Shown here: piece by piece, positions 22,285 through 31,513 of the stretch | How the letters are laid out: each line of letters starts with the position of its first letter | How positions within the stretch are numbered: position 1 is the stretch's first letter | DNA from: Asparagopsis taxiformis | Taxonomy: Eukaryota; Rhodophyta; Florideophyceae; Bonnemaisoniales; Bonnemaisoniaceae | Assembly: GCA_030407315.1 (NCBI GenBank) | Contig: JALQPE010002464.1 | Span: 1-64,000 of the forward strand | Length of the DNA stretch: 64,000 nt | Reading direction: 5' to 3' | Made by a program: the position numbers and the translations under genes | Notes under the pieces: model-generated | What the model saw: the letters and a program-made list of their open reading frames with translations, nothing else | Told to the model about the DNA's origin: nothing | Databases searched by the model: none

Positions 22285-25245
22285 ATGAAGAAGCCAAGCA
22301 CAAGACCTGGAGCGAAAACTTCCGGGCATGGAAAGGAACTTCGTTCCGGAAGATTTCAAGACTCAGTTGAAGTTCTATTCGGGGATGTCATGGAAGGATC
22401 AATGAATACCCGTGTCGACCCCCGCGGGTGTATACCGCTTACTGCTGTTCGGAATATCGTGCGGTCTGGTGTGGAACGAATGAAACTGATATTCACTGGA
22501 TCGATGAAATATGATTCGGCGTGTGATGGAACAGATGGTGTAGATGGCTTTGTAGCCGGTTCCGACAATGCCATCGTTGTCGAGCTGACAGGGTCGTTGA
22601 AAAGACACGTGCTGGATTTCTTCAAATCCCAAACTGGCTCGGATGGAGAGCTCCTTAGCGAATCGAAAGCGAAAGAGAAAGTAGAAAGCCGCTCTGTCTG
22701 GTACGGTGTCGTCGACGGGATGCACAGACTTACGGCAATACAAGAGCTGATGCAAGAAATACCAGAAAGGTGGGACTCGTTCTTATGGCCAGTCACAATT
22801 CTTGATGGGGGGCAGTCTATTCATGTACTGAAGCAGCTCGGGAGACACCAGAATCGAAAGCATAACTCGAACTTTTACATCGAAACCACTTTCTATGATA
22901 TGCTTCATGGCATGAAGGAGGAGGCTGAGAGATTACAGAGCATGTCATCCCGGAAACCCTCGGCCAAGCAAGTAGCAGCAGCATACGACGGCTCCACACA
23001 CTTGAAGGACAATACCATCAGACAAACTGCTGCCACTGCTCTTCGACTACCCGACAGGGTGGTGGATGAGATCGGTTTGATAATGAATTCAGAGTTCCCT
23101 GATCTTGTAGGATCCATTGCTGGTACCAAAGACGTTCGTCGAGGAGGTGATTCAAAGATATCTACAGTGGAAACCAGAGTATATCGGAACTTTATTAACA
23201 TTACTTCCCTGAAGTCGGCGACGAAGTTTATGAACGCTTCTGGACCAGATGCTGAGGAAATTCAAGTTTGCACATTGTATAGAATGCGAGATCTTTCCAA
23301 ATTGAACAAGTTTAAACCGATTTCATACAAGATAACAGTACAGCAGTTCGAACTCACGTGTGCAGCAATGAAAGAGGCTCGCAAATTTGAAAGTCTACAT
23401 GAAGATAGTACATGGCCTCCTGAAATGGAGGCAACGAAAAAAAACTTGCTTCGCACTACAAAGTTTGATTCCGAAGTCACAGAAAACCTCGGCAATGACC
23501 ATGACGTTCTGAATTCACTCCTGAACCAGTACAGGAAAGTTTGTCCACAGATAGCCCCCTTGAAAGAGAAGAAATATGCCGAAAGTCGAAACAAAGAACC
23601 GGACCAGGATTCTAAAGAGAAGGAGACCGATTTTCGGCAAGATGAAAGGACATCCGGAGATCCCGACCCTAATTCCCGCGTGGGAGACGATGTTGACCTG
23701 ATCCACGGTCCACCCCCGTGCGAAGTGCAGGAATTAAATAAGCAGGAAAATGTTGGAGAAGAGCCTAAGTTCAGTCAGGTTACTACTGGCTCTGTCCAAG
23801 ACGCAGTCGGAATGGGTACTGAAGCAAAAAAAAGTTCGAAAAATGGGTCAGCACCGAAAACACTGGAGAAAGTTGCAGAAACTCAAAGTGTCAACTCTGA
23901 GAGACTGAACCTACGCGCAAAGCGAAACTCCCTTGGGGCTGGCAAACATGACAACATTGAATACGTATCCGAAATGAAGATAACCTGCCACCAGATGAAA
24001 TGGCAAGAGTTCGATAAGGAGTTCTGGACAGATGAAAAACCACTTCTAGATATGATGCTAACTGATCCTCCGTACGGTACACCTAGATCCAGATCGCTTC
24101 GTAATTCACCTTACGATAACTTTATTTCCGACAAAGATATCAAGGATCTATGCCAGTTTTCAAGAAGGGTTTTGAAGCCTGGGGGCTGGTTCTTCTGTTT
24201 CGTTTCTGTTCGGAACTTTCCCCTCCTCACTGATGAGCTCCGAAATGCAGGCTTTGAATGTCCGGACTACCCTTTTGTTATTATGAAGGATACGAGTACT
24301 ATTCAGCACCACCGAGGCGATACGTTTCCACAGAATGCTTGTGAATTTGCCGCTTTCGCAAGAGCTCCGGGAATCCGAACAGATGGGTTCAAACCTGACC
24401 TTCGTAGCCCGTACCACTTCATCTCAACTGACACGAAACGAAAGTTCGCTGCAATTGCTGGAGTTCCTGTTCCGAAGGACAAGCTCCTCACTCCAGGAAC
24501 AAAGTCACCAGTTCTGACAGAAGAAAAGAATATCAGTTTGCTTTCGGAAGTAATCAATACGTTCTGTCCGGAACGTGGTTCTGTCATCGATGCTTACGGG
24601 GGTACATTAACAACCGCCATTGCAGCCATGAGAACTGCTCGTTCGTGCGTGATAATTGAGGCCAGTGCCAACACTTTTCGTTTAGCGTACGAGAGACTCC
24701 GTTCTGTAGCTGAAATATTATACAACCAAGAAATCAAGCCTATTCGAAGGTCTAAGAGGCGGAAAACAGGAGAATGCGTGGAGGACACTATACGCTCTTC
24801 CCAGGAATCTGTTCCCAACCAGGAATTGGGTTCTGGTCTCGACAAAGAAGGATTTCAGGAACGGAAGGACGACAGAAATTGCCAAGCGGAAAGTGAGCAT
24901 GATGATTGGCCAGATCACATATTCCGAGGCGGGGATATTGTCAATTTGTGCTTATCTGGGAAAACAGTGGGAGAAGCAACTTTGCTTCGTCCATTGTCTA
25001 CTGGTGATCGATTTCAAACTACTATTCACAATATCCCCCTTTCTAGATTCGCAAAGAAGGGAGAGAAACTCGTTTCGTGCTACAAATTCGAACTGAGAGA
25101 GGGTTCCGGAGACCGAACCTATCCTTACTGTTACGGTGGTGTGGAGCCCCCTCCGGAAACGTTGAAGGGACTGCTTGGAATATTCGCTTGGGATATTTTC
25201 AGCATGGAACCGAAACGCAGTCAAAGTTTTCCCGAGTCGAAATAG
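22285..25245 (+). CDS. T1 ParB-like domain plus N6A/N4C DNA methyltransferase
   Basis: This 986-residue protein starts at the ATG in AAACAATGAAG. Residues about 50-250 form a ParB-like domain with VVDGMHRLTAI (D144-G-M-H-R148), the Gx[HR]R-type signature. The methyltransferase has motif IV DPPYG (D594-P-P-Y597) followed by LKPGGWFFCF, and the SAM-binding motif DAYGGT at D769. Catalytic motif first and SAM motif last is the beta-class order of amino-methyltransferases. Next come a basic RRSKRRKTGE tract (nuclear-localisation-like) and an unassigned C-terminal domain (about 870-980). Unlike C2 it has no SET domain. Its likely role is methylating element or host DNA, perhaps to mark or protect T1; the base target cannot be read from sequence. 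The transposase gene follows on the same strand. Confidence 0.85.
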   Translation: MKKPSTRPGAKTSGHGKELRSGRFQDSVEVLFGDVMEGSMNTRVDPRGCIPLTAVRNIVRSGVERMKLIFTGSMKYDSACDGTDGVDGFVAGSDNAIVVELTGSLKRHVLDFFKSQTGSDGELLSESKAKEKVESRSVWYGVVDGMHRLTAIQELMQEIPERWDSFLWPVTILDGGQSIHVLKQLGRHQNRKHNSNFYIETTFYDMLHGMKEEAERLQSMSSRKPSAKQVAAAYDGSTHLKDNTIRQTAATALRLPDRVVDEIGLIMNSEFPDLVGSIAGTKDVRRGGDSKISTVETRVYRNFINITSLKSATKFMNASGPDAEEIQVCTLYRMRDLSKLNKFKPISYKITVQQFELTCAAMKEARKFESLHEDSTWPPEMEATKKNLLRTTKFDSEVTENLGNDHDVLNSLLNQYRKVCPQIAPLKEKKYAESRNKEPDQDSKEKETDFRQDERTSGDPDPNSRVGDDVDLIHGPPPCEVQELNKQENVGEEPKFSQVTTGSVQDAVGMGTEAKKSSKNGSAPKTLEKVAETQSVNSERLNLRAKRNSLGAGKHDNIEYVSEMKITCHQMKWQEFDKEFWTDEKPLLDMMLTDPPYGTPRSRSLRNSPYDNFISDKDIKDLCQFSRRVLKPGGWFFCFVSVRNFPLLTDELRNAGFECPDYPFVIMKDTSTIQHHRGDTFPQNACEFAAFARAPGIRTDGFKPDLRSPYHFISTDTKRKFAAIAGVPVPKDKLLTPGTKSPVLTEEKNISLLSEVINTFCPERGSVIDAYGGTLTTAIAAMRTARSCVIIEASANTFRLAYERLRSVAEILYNQEIKPIRRSKRRKTGECVEDTIRSSQESVPNQELGSGLDKEGFQERKDDRNCQAESEHDDWPDHIFRGGDIVNLCLSGKTVGEATLLRPLSTGDRFQTTIHNIPLSRFAKKGEKLVSCYKFELREGSGDRTYPYCYGGVEPPPETLKGLLGIFAWDIFSMEPKRSQSFPESK

Positions 25246-25512
25246 TATTCCATCGATATCCAGACACTTTGTCAATGACAAATCATTTTTCATGATCTAT
25301 TGGTGCTAGTTAATCCGGATTAGAGGAACCAGATTTCATTATTTGGTTCCGGCGGCGGATACTGACCGTCGCTGCCCGTTAGTATCATGAGAAATCGAGC
25401 TGAAGTCCACTGAGTCATTTTGCAGAAATCCATTTGTTTCCATTTCTATTACCTCAAGCTTCCATCAAAGCCACTCCGCAGTCACCGAAACAAATCTGAT
25501 CGTTTCCCCACC
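25246..25512. other. Spacer between methyltransferase and transposase
   Basis: About 270 bp, including a short palindromic GTTAATCCGGATTAGAGG word (25309-25326). No gene is seen. An upstream in-frame ATG at 25420 exists, but the ATG at 25513 is in a much better start context. Confidence 0.45.
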
Positions 25513-28008
25513 ATGAATCACTTTCGGCCGCCACTTCAATTCCGTTCCCAATTGCAGTCGAGTGAAGAGCAGTCGAGTGAAGAACATATGTTGCGCTCGT
25601 TATCTTCTCGTCACGTGAGCGATACATCTCCATGTGGTACTCCTTTCATCGAGTATCAAAGCACAGGAAGCATCTCATGGTACAACGCTGTTCTCTCGAG
25701 ACCTGGTTCTGGTCCCGGCACGCAGAATAACACTGCACACAGTCACTCCGAGGAGAGTTCCGATTTTGGTAACGAAACAAATAACATTTCAACCTCGCCC
25801 ATCTCCAAGCCTGTAACAAAACTGAAGAGGCCATTTTCTAGACTTCGAAATGGAGAATGCGCTACTTCTGATCACATAGCAGCTGTTCCGTCTCAATCTA
25901 CGATGAGTACAATGCGGCAGAAGAGAAAAAAATTCATCAACTCTCTCTCAGCTATGGACATTCGCAAAAAAACGTGTTGTGAGAAGAGGTGCTTCTGGAA
26001 AACAGATATCGTATTCTTGCGCCACGAAGCAGGAAGAGTCCTTCTATGGAACAGGGAAGAACGGCGGAAATATTTACTGAGCATGCTACAGGCCAACAAG
26101 AAAGTGTACTATTTCTCAGGAAGGCCCGTTTGTTATCGCTTCCTCGAGTATTCCTTCAAGTTTTCGCGACATCTCCAGAGCTCAGTTAAAAAATCTGCTG
26201 AAGAAGGAACCTCAGTCTTGTTCAAAGGTGCGAGAAGAGATGCTGCTTCACCACAGAGGGATGCAATCATCTGTTTCCTCGACCGTTTAGCATCTTCTAC
26301 TGCCGATGATATGCCAGACAGAGCAGAGAAACACCTACCTCTCTTTCAGAAGAGACCTGTATACGAAATGTTTTGTGATCAGTACGACGTTCTTTATCCC
26401 GGAAAGGCATTTCCCACTTTGAGTTACTTTTACACAACTTGGAAAAAGTACTGCAGTCATATCAAGGTCAGGAGAATCCACAGATTTATGAAATGTTCAG
26501 AGTGTGAATACCTACGGGATCATCTGGAAAGGATCGGAACTGATTCTTCTCGCACTGCACCACTTCTGAAGCGCCGTAAACTGCATATTGAAATGGTATC
26601 ACGGGAGCGAAGGGAGTACCAGAAGAAGTGTGAGCAGGCGGCGCTATTTCCATCAAGATTCACATCATTGATTGTCGACGGGGCTGACCAGTCCAGCTAC
26701 GGCCTACCTCATTTCATTGTCAATACGAAAGCAACCGTGGGCCATAGCTTGAAAGTGAAATTAATAGGCGTTCTCGAGCATGGAGTTCAGAAGCACCTTT
26801 CGCTCTACACGATGACTGCTGAGTTCGAATCCGGCGCTAACCACATAATTGAGGCGCTACACAGGACTCTTACAAGGAAAGCTATGGGATCAAAACTGCA
26901 AGGGACACTATTCGTGCAAGTTGATAATTGCACAAGAGAGAACAAGAATAGGTTTCTGTTCTGCTATCTGGAGTGCCTTGTCGCATGGGGTGTTTTCCTT
27001 GAAGTTCAAGTTTCGTTCCTACCAATTGGGCACACTCATGCTGACATTGACCAAGCGTTCAGTTGCACCTCGCGGAGGTTGCATTGCTATAATGCAGCTA
27101 CCATGGACGATCTAATTGGGGAGCTACGGCTTTCTTACACACCGGAGCCATCTGTTTGTCGTATGAATCACGTCGCAAATTTCTCTGGCCTTTGCACGAA
27201 CGAAAATTCGATTGGAAAGGTGCATGCATTTTCAAAGTACAGGTACTTCAAGTTTTTCCGCTCTGAAAGTTCGGATCGTAGTACTGGCTGGTACAACACG
27301 GCATGCAACGTCAAGCTCTCCTGCGACGATGAATGGGAGCCCCTCCCAACAATCACACTGGGTCTAAAGGGCTTCACATTGGTACCACCGGATCTCAAAG
27401 TAGTTCCTCCCACAGTGTTGAAAAGTCCGCCGGATCGAGACGAAGTCATGTTAAGACTTCGAGCAGAGGAAACCAGAGTTAATAGTACGTCAAAGATGAT
27501 GCAATTGCATGCATTGATTGAACAGGTATATTCGAATAGGGATGACCCTTTTCACTGGAACCTACATGAGTGCTTCGAGCTGAACGGAGTGTACCGCAAT
27601 CAAGTTTCGAATAGATTGGTTCTACATGAGGAGGACGAAATTTCGAACGCATGTTCGGCTCCGTTGACTGACCTCCCTTATTCTGTAAATCGCTTTGTAT
27701 CCGTAAACGGAGAAGGTTGTACAACCGATATGCCGTTTTGGTTGGGGCAGATAAAAGCTTGTGAGGAAAACGGTGAAGGGGTTATCAAAAGATTATCAGT
27801 TCGGTGGTACGAGGTCTACGATAAGGGGAATGTATGGACCGGGAAGTATCGCCCTGCAGTGATACGAAAGCGTAATAGGGCGGTACCATGGGAGAGTACT
27901 ATTTCAGTCGACACCGTCATTGCTGAATTCGCGTCACTCACGAACAAAAGAATTAGAGTAGGAGTAGAAAAAGAAATCCGAGCTGGGCTAGCATCAATGC
28001 TGAGGTAA
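25513..28008 (+). CDS. T1 putative transposase (RNase H-fold, D-D-D)
   Basis: The chosen start CCACCATGA at 25513 gives 831 residues. Residues about 150-240 hold a Cys-rich segment (CCEKRCFW) and a helix-rich block; KCSECEYL (about 330) is another Cys pair. The core shows LIVDGADQSSYG (D389), FVQVDNCTRENKN (D471) and LPIGHTHADIDQAFS (H507, D511, D513), spaced like the acidic residues of an RNase H-like nuclease. This GHTHxDID text is known to me from widespread eukaryotic uncharacterised proteins (DUF7869-like), not from a named transposase. A C-terminal domain (about 735-820, FWLGQI...RWYE...YRPAV) resembles a BAH/Tudor-type reader. AATAAA follows at 28021. Placement as the last gene before the right TIR supports its being the transposase. 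Confidence 0.7.
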   Translation: MNHFRPPLQFRSQLQSSEEQSSEEHMLRSLSSRHVSDTSPCGTPFIEYQSTGSISWYNAVLSRPGSGPGTQNNTAHSHSEESSDFGNETNNISTSPISKPVTKLKRPFSRLRNGECATSDHIAAVPSQSTMSTMRQKRKKFINSLSAMDIRKKTCCEKRCFWKTDIVFLRHEAGRVLLWNREERRKYLLSMLQANKKVYYFSGRPVCYRFLEYSFKFSRHLQSSVKKSAEEGTSVLFKGARRDAASPQRDAIICFLDRLASSTADDMPDRAEKHLPLFQKRPVYEMFCDQYDVLYPGKAFPTLSYFYTTWKKYCSHIKVRRIHRFMKCSECEYLRDHLERIGTDSSRTAPLLKRRKLHIEMVSRERREYQKKCEQAALFPSRFTSLIVDGADQSSYGLPHFIVNTKATVGHSLKVKLIGVLEHGVQKHLSLYTMTAEFESGANHIIEALHRTLTRKAMGSKLQGTLFVQVDNCTRENKNRFLFCYLECLVAWGVFLEVQVSFLPIGHTHADIDQAFSCTSRRLHCYNAATMDDLIGELRLSYTPEPSVCRMNHVANFSGLCTNENSIGKVHAFSKYRYFKFFRSESSDRSTGWYNTACNVKLSCDDEWEPLPTITLGLKGFTLVPPDLKVVPPTVLKSPPDRDEVMLRLRAEETRVNSTSKMMQLHALIEQVYSNRDDPFHWNLHECFELNGVYRNQVSNRLVLHEEDEISNACSAPLTDLPYSVNRFVSVNGEGCTTDMPFWLGQIKACEENGEGVIKRLSVRWYEVYDKGNVWTGKYRPAVIRKRNRAVPWESTISVDTVIAEFASLTNKRIRVGVEKEIRAGLASMLR

Positions 28009-28101
28009 CCACTAAGACAAAATAAAATTCAATCAACTTGACATAGCTTCAATCAATATGACACTTGTCATATCCCCTATTCAATCATTATGAAAAAACC
28101 C

Positions 28102-28147
28102 GATTCTGATTTCGAAAGTACGTTCTGTACAGACAAAAACCAGTGTT
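28102..28147 (-). repeat. T1 right terminal inverted repeat
   Basis: The complement of this 46-bp stretch matches 14474-14519 with two differences. It is followed by the TCGC duplication at 28148-28151, then RE1 protease-region sequence resumes. Confidence 0.9.
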
Positions 28148-28151
28148 TCGC

Positions 28152-29070
28152 GGCGTTTCGGGTGTTCCACGTTTGGATTCGTCTCTTCCCCCTCCTCGTA
28201 TGGAGTCGTCGTATCACCCTCCGCGATAATGGGTATCGTATCTCCTCGGTGGAGCTCGATCGTTTGCGCTCGACAGCGTATAGCATCGACATGCTTCGAC
28301 ATGAACGACGTGCCCATTATGACGGGGACAGCCAGCGTGTTGGCTACGAAGAATTTTACGCGGAATAGCGAGTTCCCAAGCCTGACACGAAGCAGGATGG
28401 CGCCTTCGATAGGCAAACGTCGCCCGTTGGCGTCTCCGAGCTTCGGTAGCTCCTCGTCACGTAGACAGCGGTTGACCCAGTCGTAGGGTAGTAGACTTGT
28501 TCGTATCAAGTTGTAGCCGCTGCACGTATCCATCGCGATGGTAATCGCCCTCATCACGTTGAGGTCTAGTCCAATCGTTCCGGATACGATATAATGCTTC
28601 GACGCAAGTAGGCACGTATGCCCGTCGAGGACCAACGGTTCGGTCCTGACCGGCGCGCGGTCTGCGTCTTCGCTAGCGATTCGTCGCTTCACCGTATGAG
28701 CCCGCATGGCTTCTCTTGCGTCGACACGCTTCGTATAAGCCGCGTGCTTGGCTTTCTCGCGCTCGGAAGCGTCGTGCTTCCGGGTAGCGCGTCTCGCTCG
28801 TCTGCGAGACTTCCTCTTCGTGTGAGGTTCGTTTGTCCCGTCGGACCTCGTTTCTTCCCCCACGCCGGGTGTCGTGTGACTCGAGTTGGCCTTCGCAGCC
28901 GTGAGCTTTTCGTAACTCTCGTTCGTCGGCGAGCCTGCGGAGGACCAATCATCGACGTCGGTCGTCCCCCTTTCACGTAAGGGTTCAGGCGATGTAGGTG
29001 GCTCGTGACCTACATCGCCTGGTCGTTTTCCGGCGCGAGGCCGTTCGACACGTCGTCGTCGTGAGCCCAC
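28152..29070 (-). pseudogene. pol: RE1 pol, proximal part (protease region)
   Basis: The frame opens inside the end of gag (61-nt overlap) and shows a basic, disordered start, then the protease-like segment ITIAMDTCSGYNLI, whose DTCSG replaces the usual DTGA/DSGA of retropepsins, and later VPVIMGTSFM. RE3 carries the same DTCSG, so it is a lineage trait, not damage. The frame is interrupted by T1 at 28151 and resumes at 14473. Confidence 0.85.
28986..29021 (-). promoter_or_regulatory. Gag-pol junction stem-loop (RE1)
   Basis: A perfect 14-bp stem (28986-28999 with 29008-29021) and 8-nt loop span the gag stop codon. The same structure occurs in RE3 (44148-44183). Its place within the gag-pol overlap suggests a role in frameshifting or reinitiation. 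Confidence 0.6.
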
Positions 29071-31415
29071 GAAGCTCGTTCGTCATCGTGACTCGTTTCC
29101 ACCTCGAGTGGTGTTTCGTCAGCGGAAGTCGTCACGTAGACTCCGCTGCGGCCATTACGCTGGCCATTTCGTTCGTTCGCCCACGGGCGGGGGTCACGTC
29201 GGTCATTACGAAAGTCGCCGCGGCGCCTGTCGAAGGGCCTTCCCCCGTCACGATTGGGGTTTCGGAGTATCGTAGGCGGCGTGCCGTACCTCCGCGGGTT
29301 CACGTCCCCCCGCTCGCCAGGTCGTTCCTGGTTACGTTTAGCCATTCGTTGGCGGAAGTACTCAGCCTGACGTGGGTTGCTCTTCACGTGGAAGAGGTAG
29401 TACTTGTACGCGAAAAAGATCCGTTGATCTGGCGTCAGACGCGGACACGTAAACGTCGAGTGGCCATCTTCGCGGCATGACCAACACGATAGCGTCCAGT
29501 AATCATTCGGGATTACGGAGTGCGCCAATTGCGTCTGCTCGCTCGTGAGCTTCGGCACGTCCTCGCATGGACGGTTCAATCGAGCTTCGAGCTCGTCCGG
29601 CTTTTCGTTTGCCGTTTTCGTATCGTTGGGCGGCGGCCCGTTCGTGAAGAGTATCGCCTCTAAATTCTCGGCAACGTGAGCCGCGGCGAGCGATACATCG
29701 TCATCATCCCTCGCGGGGATGTTCAGGTTACCATCGTGGTAACTGGGCTCGCTAGCCCGTTCATTACGTAAGTACGCGGACTCATCGTAGTCCGCGAACT
29801 TCCTCGACTCGTGGTCGGAAATAGCCAACGTAGGCTTCACCGGAAACCGCACTTTCGGTTTCGCGGCTGACGCGACAGCTGCCGTACGTGCACGGAAGGT
29901 CGTTCCTTCGGCCGTCGCCAGTCGTCTCACAACGGTGAGGTCGTTCCTCTCTCGTTCGGGGAGTGACCGGAGTCGTTCCGTCACGGCTGCCCGCGTCGAG
30001 GGCAGCAAACCACGTACGTAGTGGTGAACGAGGAGTCGGTCCGTAAACACGTAGTCACACGCCCGCGTGGCGGTGTCGAGTCTATCAGCGTACTGATTCT
30101 CGTCCTCGTTAGGACTCTGCGTGATCATCGTGACCTTTTCGTAGGCCTCCTGCAGCACGTCGTCTTGCAGGTATCGTTTGATCAACGCGTTGATCACGTG
30201 AGGCCACGAGAACCTCTTCGTCGGATCAGTCGTGATCACACCAGTCGTACACTGGGAATCGTAGGACCGTCGGGCGTCCCCTTCGAGGAAGAAGTGCAGC
30301 GCACGTACCGCCACCCCCTCGCACACTCCGAGTGTGCTGAACCCATCACGTATTTGGGCGAGGAATCCGAGCAACGTAATCGGATTCCGGCCGGAGAACG
30401 GCTTTAACGTAGGGAAAAGTCCCTCCAGCTCACGTTTGAGCTTATGTACGCTTTGACTCTCGTTCACGTAGAGATGTTCACGTACATCGTTAAGTCGGTA
30501 CATGCGGTACGACACCACGTTCGCAAATGCGTCGAGCATTGTCGTGTGCTCTGCCAACGCGTGGCAAACGGGTCCGAGGGCGTTCCCTGGTAAGCGTACC
30601 GCGTCGGCACGTTCGTTTTCGTGGACTCGCGTGTCCGTCGTGCCGAACGTACCCAGCCACGGAATGTACGTCTCACGTGGCGGGGGAGCTCTCGTATCTA
30701 ATTGCGCAGCTCGTGCTGCGTCCGCCGACCGCGCGTGGTCTGGCGTATCGGTAAAACGTAATTGCCTTCGTGGCGTCTCGTTGGGGTTGGCGATGGCTCG
30801 TTGCACTGTCGCCCCCCTTCCGTACGTTGTCGGGGTCGTCGGACCGGGTGTTGGTGGGTATCCTCCCGGAACGGCCGGGGAGGATTGCGAGTTATAGGCG
30901 CGCGAGCCTTCTTCGTAATTCGGATCGCTTCCGCTCGGCGGAGCGGAACGTCCGGCGACGATTTCGTTGAATACTACGACAAACGAGTCGAGTCTTCCCT
31001 CCACGGCGGAGAGGCGGTTTCGTAAATCTTCGTTTTCCCGTTCGAGGGTCGCTGAGCGTTCACGTAACGCACGAGCTTCGCGCTCCGAGACTCTGAGTCT
31101 CTGCCTTACGGCTTCGTCGACGGCTGCGTCGCTCGCCCTTTCGATGTGACCTCGAAGGTCTTCGTACACTACGCGTAGTGCCGTGGGAGTCACGTTCCCT
31201 TCGTTGAGTTGACCGCGCGTTGCGGGGTCCATACTCACGGACTCAAACGGGCTTACCGTACGTGGTAGCTGGCCGATCGCCTCGATATCCGGCGGGATAG
31301 ATCGATCAGTCGCGAAGATCGCTTCTGCTGACAAGGCCACGTCGGCTTCGGCGTCCGCTGACGTTTGCAACGGTTGCCTGGGCGACGCGCTGGGATTCGA
31401 CACAGCGTAATTCAT
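29010..31415 (-). CDS. gag: RE1 gag
   Basis: Start is taken at MNYAVSN (31415), 99 bp inside the 5' LTR edge and matching the RE3 start; a longer frame begins at 31463. The 801-residue product has an N-terminal coiled coil (EREARALRERSATLERENED), a proline/glycine-rich linker (GYPPTPGPTTPTT), a capsid-like region (about residues 300-520) and one CCHC zinc knuckle CWSCREDGHSTFTC near residue 655. The basic tail (RRGDFRNDRRD) would bind RNA. It appears intact. It forms the particle of the element in the cytoplasm. Confidence 0.88.
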   Translation of the reverse strand: MNYAVSNPSASPRQPLQTSADAEADVALSAEAIFATDRSIPPDIEAIGQLPRTVSPFESVSMDPATRGQLNEGNVTPTALRVVYEDLRGHIERASDAAVDEAVRQRLRVSEREARALRERSATLERENEDLRNRLSAVEGRLDSFVVVFNEIVAGRSAPPSGSDPNYEEGSRAYNSQSSPAVPGGYPPTPGPTTPTTYGRGATVQRAIANPNETPRRQLRFTDTPDHARSADAARAAQLDTRAPPPRETYIPWLGTFGTTDTRVHENERADAVRLPGNALGPVCHALAEHTTMLDAFANVVSYRMYRLNDVREHLYVNESQSVHKLKRELEGLFPTLKPFSGRNPITLLGFLAQIRDGFSTLGVCEGVAVRALHFFLEGDARRSYDSQCTTGVITTDPTKRFSWPHVINALIKRYLQDDVLQEAYEKVTMITQSPNEDENQYADRLDTATRACDYVFTDRLLVHHYVRGLLPSTRAAVTERLRSLPERERNDLTVVRRLATAEGTTFRARTAAVASAAKPKVRFPVKPTLAISDHESRKFADYDESAYLRNERASEPSYHDGNLNIPARDDDDVSLAAAHVAENLEAILFTNGPPPNDTKTANEKPDELEARLNRPCEDVPKLTSEQTQLAHSVIPNDYWTLSCWSCREDGHSTFTCPRLTPDQRIFFAYKYYLFHVKSNPRQAEYFRQRMAKRNQERPGERGDVNPRRYGTPPTILRNPNRDGGRPFDRRRGDFRNDRRDPRPWANERNGQRNGRSGVYVTTSADETPLEVETSHDDERASWAHDDDVSNGLAPENDQAM

Positions 31416-31513
31416 AGACCGTCGTCTGTAGCACGTAGCTTTCGTTAACGTAAAAGAGCTCAACCTCGTTGGTTGTCGTTATGCTCGTAGCAACTTCTAA
31501 GTCGAGAGACCAG

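Larger units (their letters stand above)
14474..28147. mobile_element. T1: 13.7-kb TIR DNA transposon carrying captured host genes
   Basis: Terminal inverted repeats of 46 bp with two mismatches (14474-14519 and 28102-28147) begin AACACTGGTTTT and contain GTCTGTACAGAACG. The target duplication is 4 bp (TCGC). Subterminal words GTTGATTGAAT occur at 14535-14545 and 14554-14564 and inverted at 28027-28037. Contents from left to right: MED13 fragment (minus), Sly1 fragment (minus), a minisatellite, a transposase-derived accessory protein (minus), a ParB-methyltransferase (plus) and the putative transposase (plus). The 4-bp duplication and the terminal sequence do not identify a superfamily I know with certainty. 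The transposase carries an RNase H-like D, D, D set rather than a typical CACTA or hAT protein. Confidence 0.9.

Noticed and set aside
22285..25245. Prophage or bacterial contamination, because of ParB and methyltransferase domains
   Set aside because: The genes sit inside eukaryotic elements with chromodomain retrotransposons, SET domains, nuclear-signal tracts and AATAAA signals, and there is no phage gene order.
14476..28145. T1 read as a CACTG-ended (CACTA-type) element with 3-bp duplication
   Set aside because: Flanks next to CACTGG/CCAGTG (CAA and TTT) do not match, whereas AACACTGG/CCAGTGTT ends leave matching TCGC flanks and recreate the RE3 sequence.
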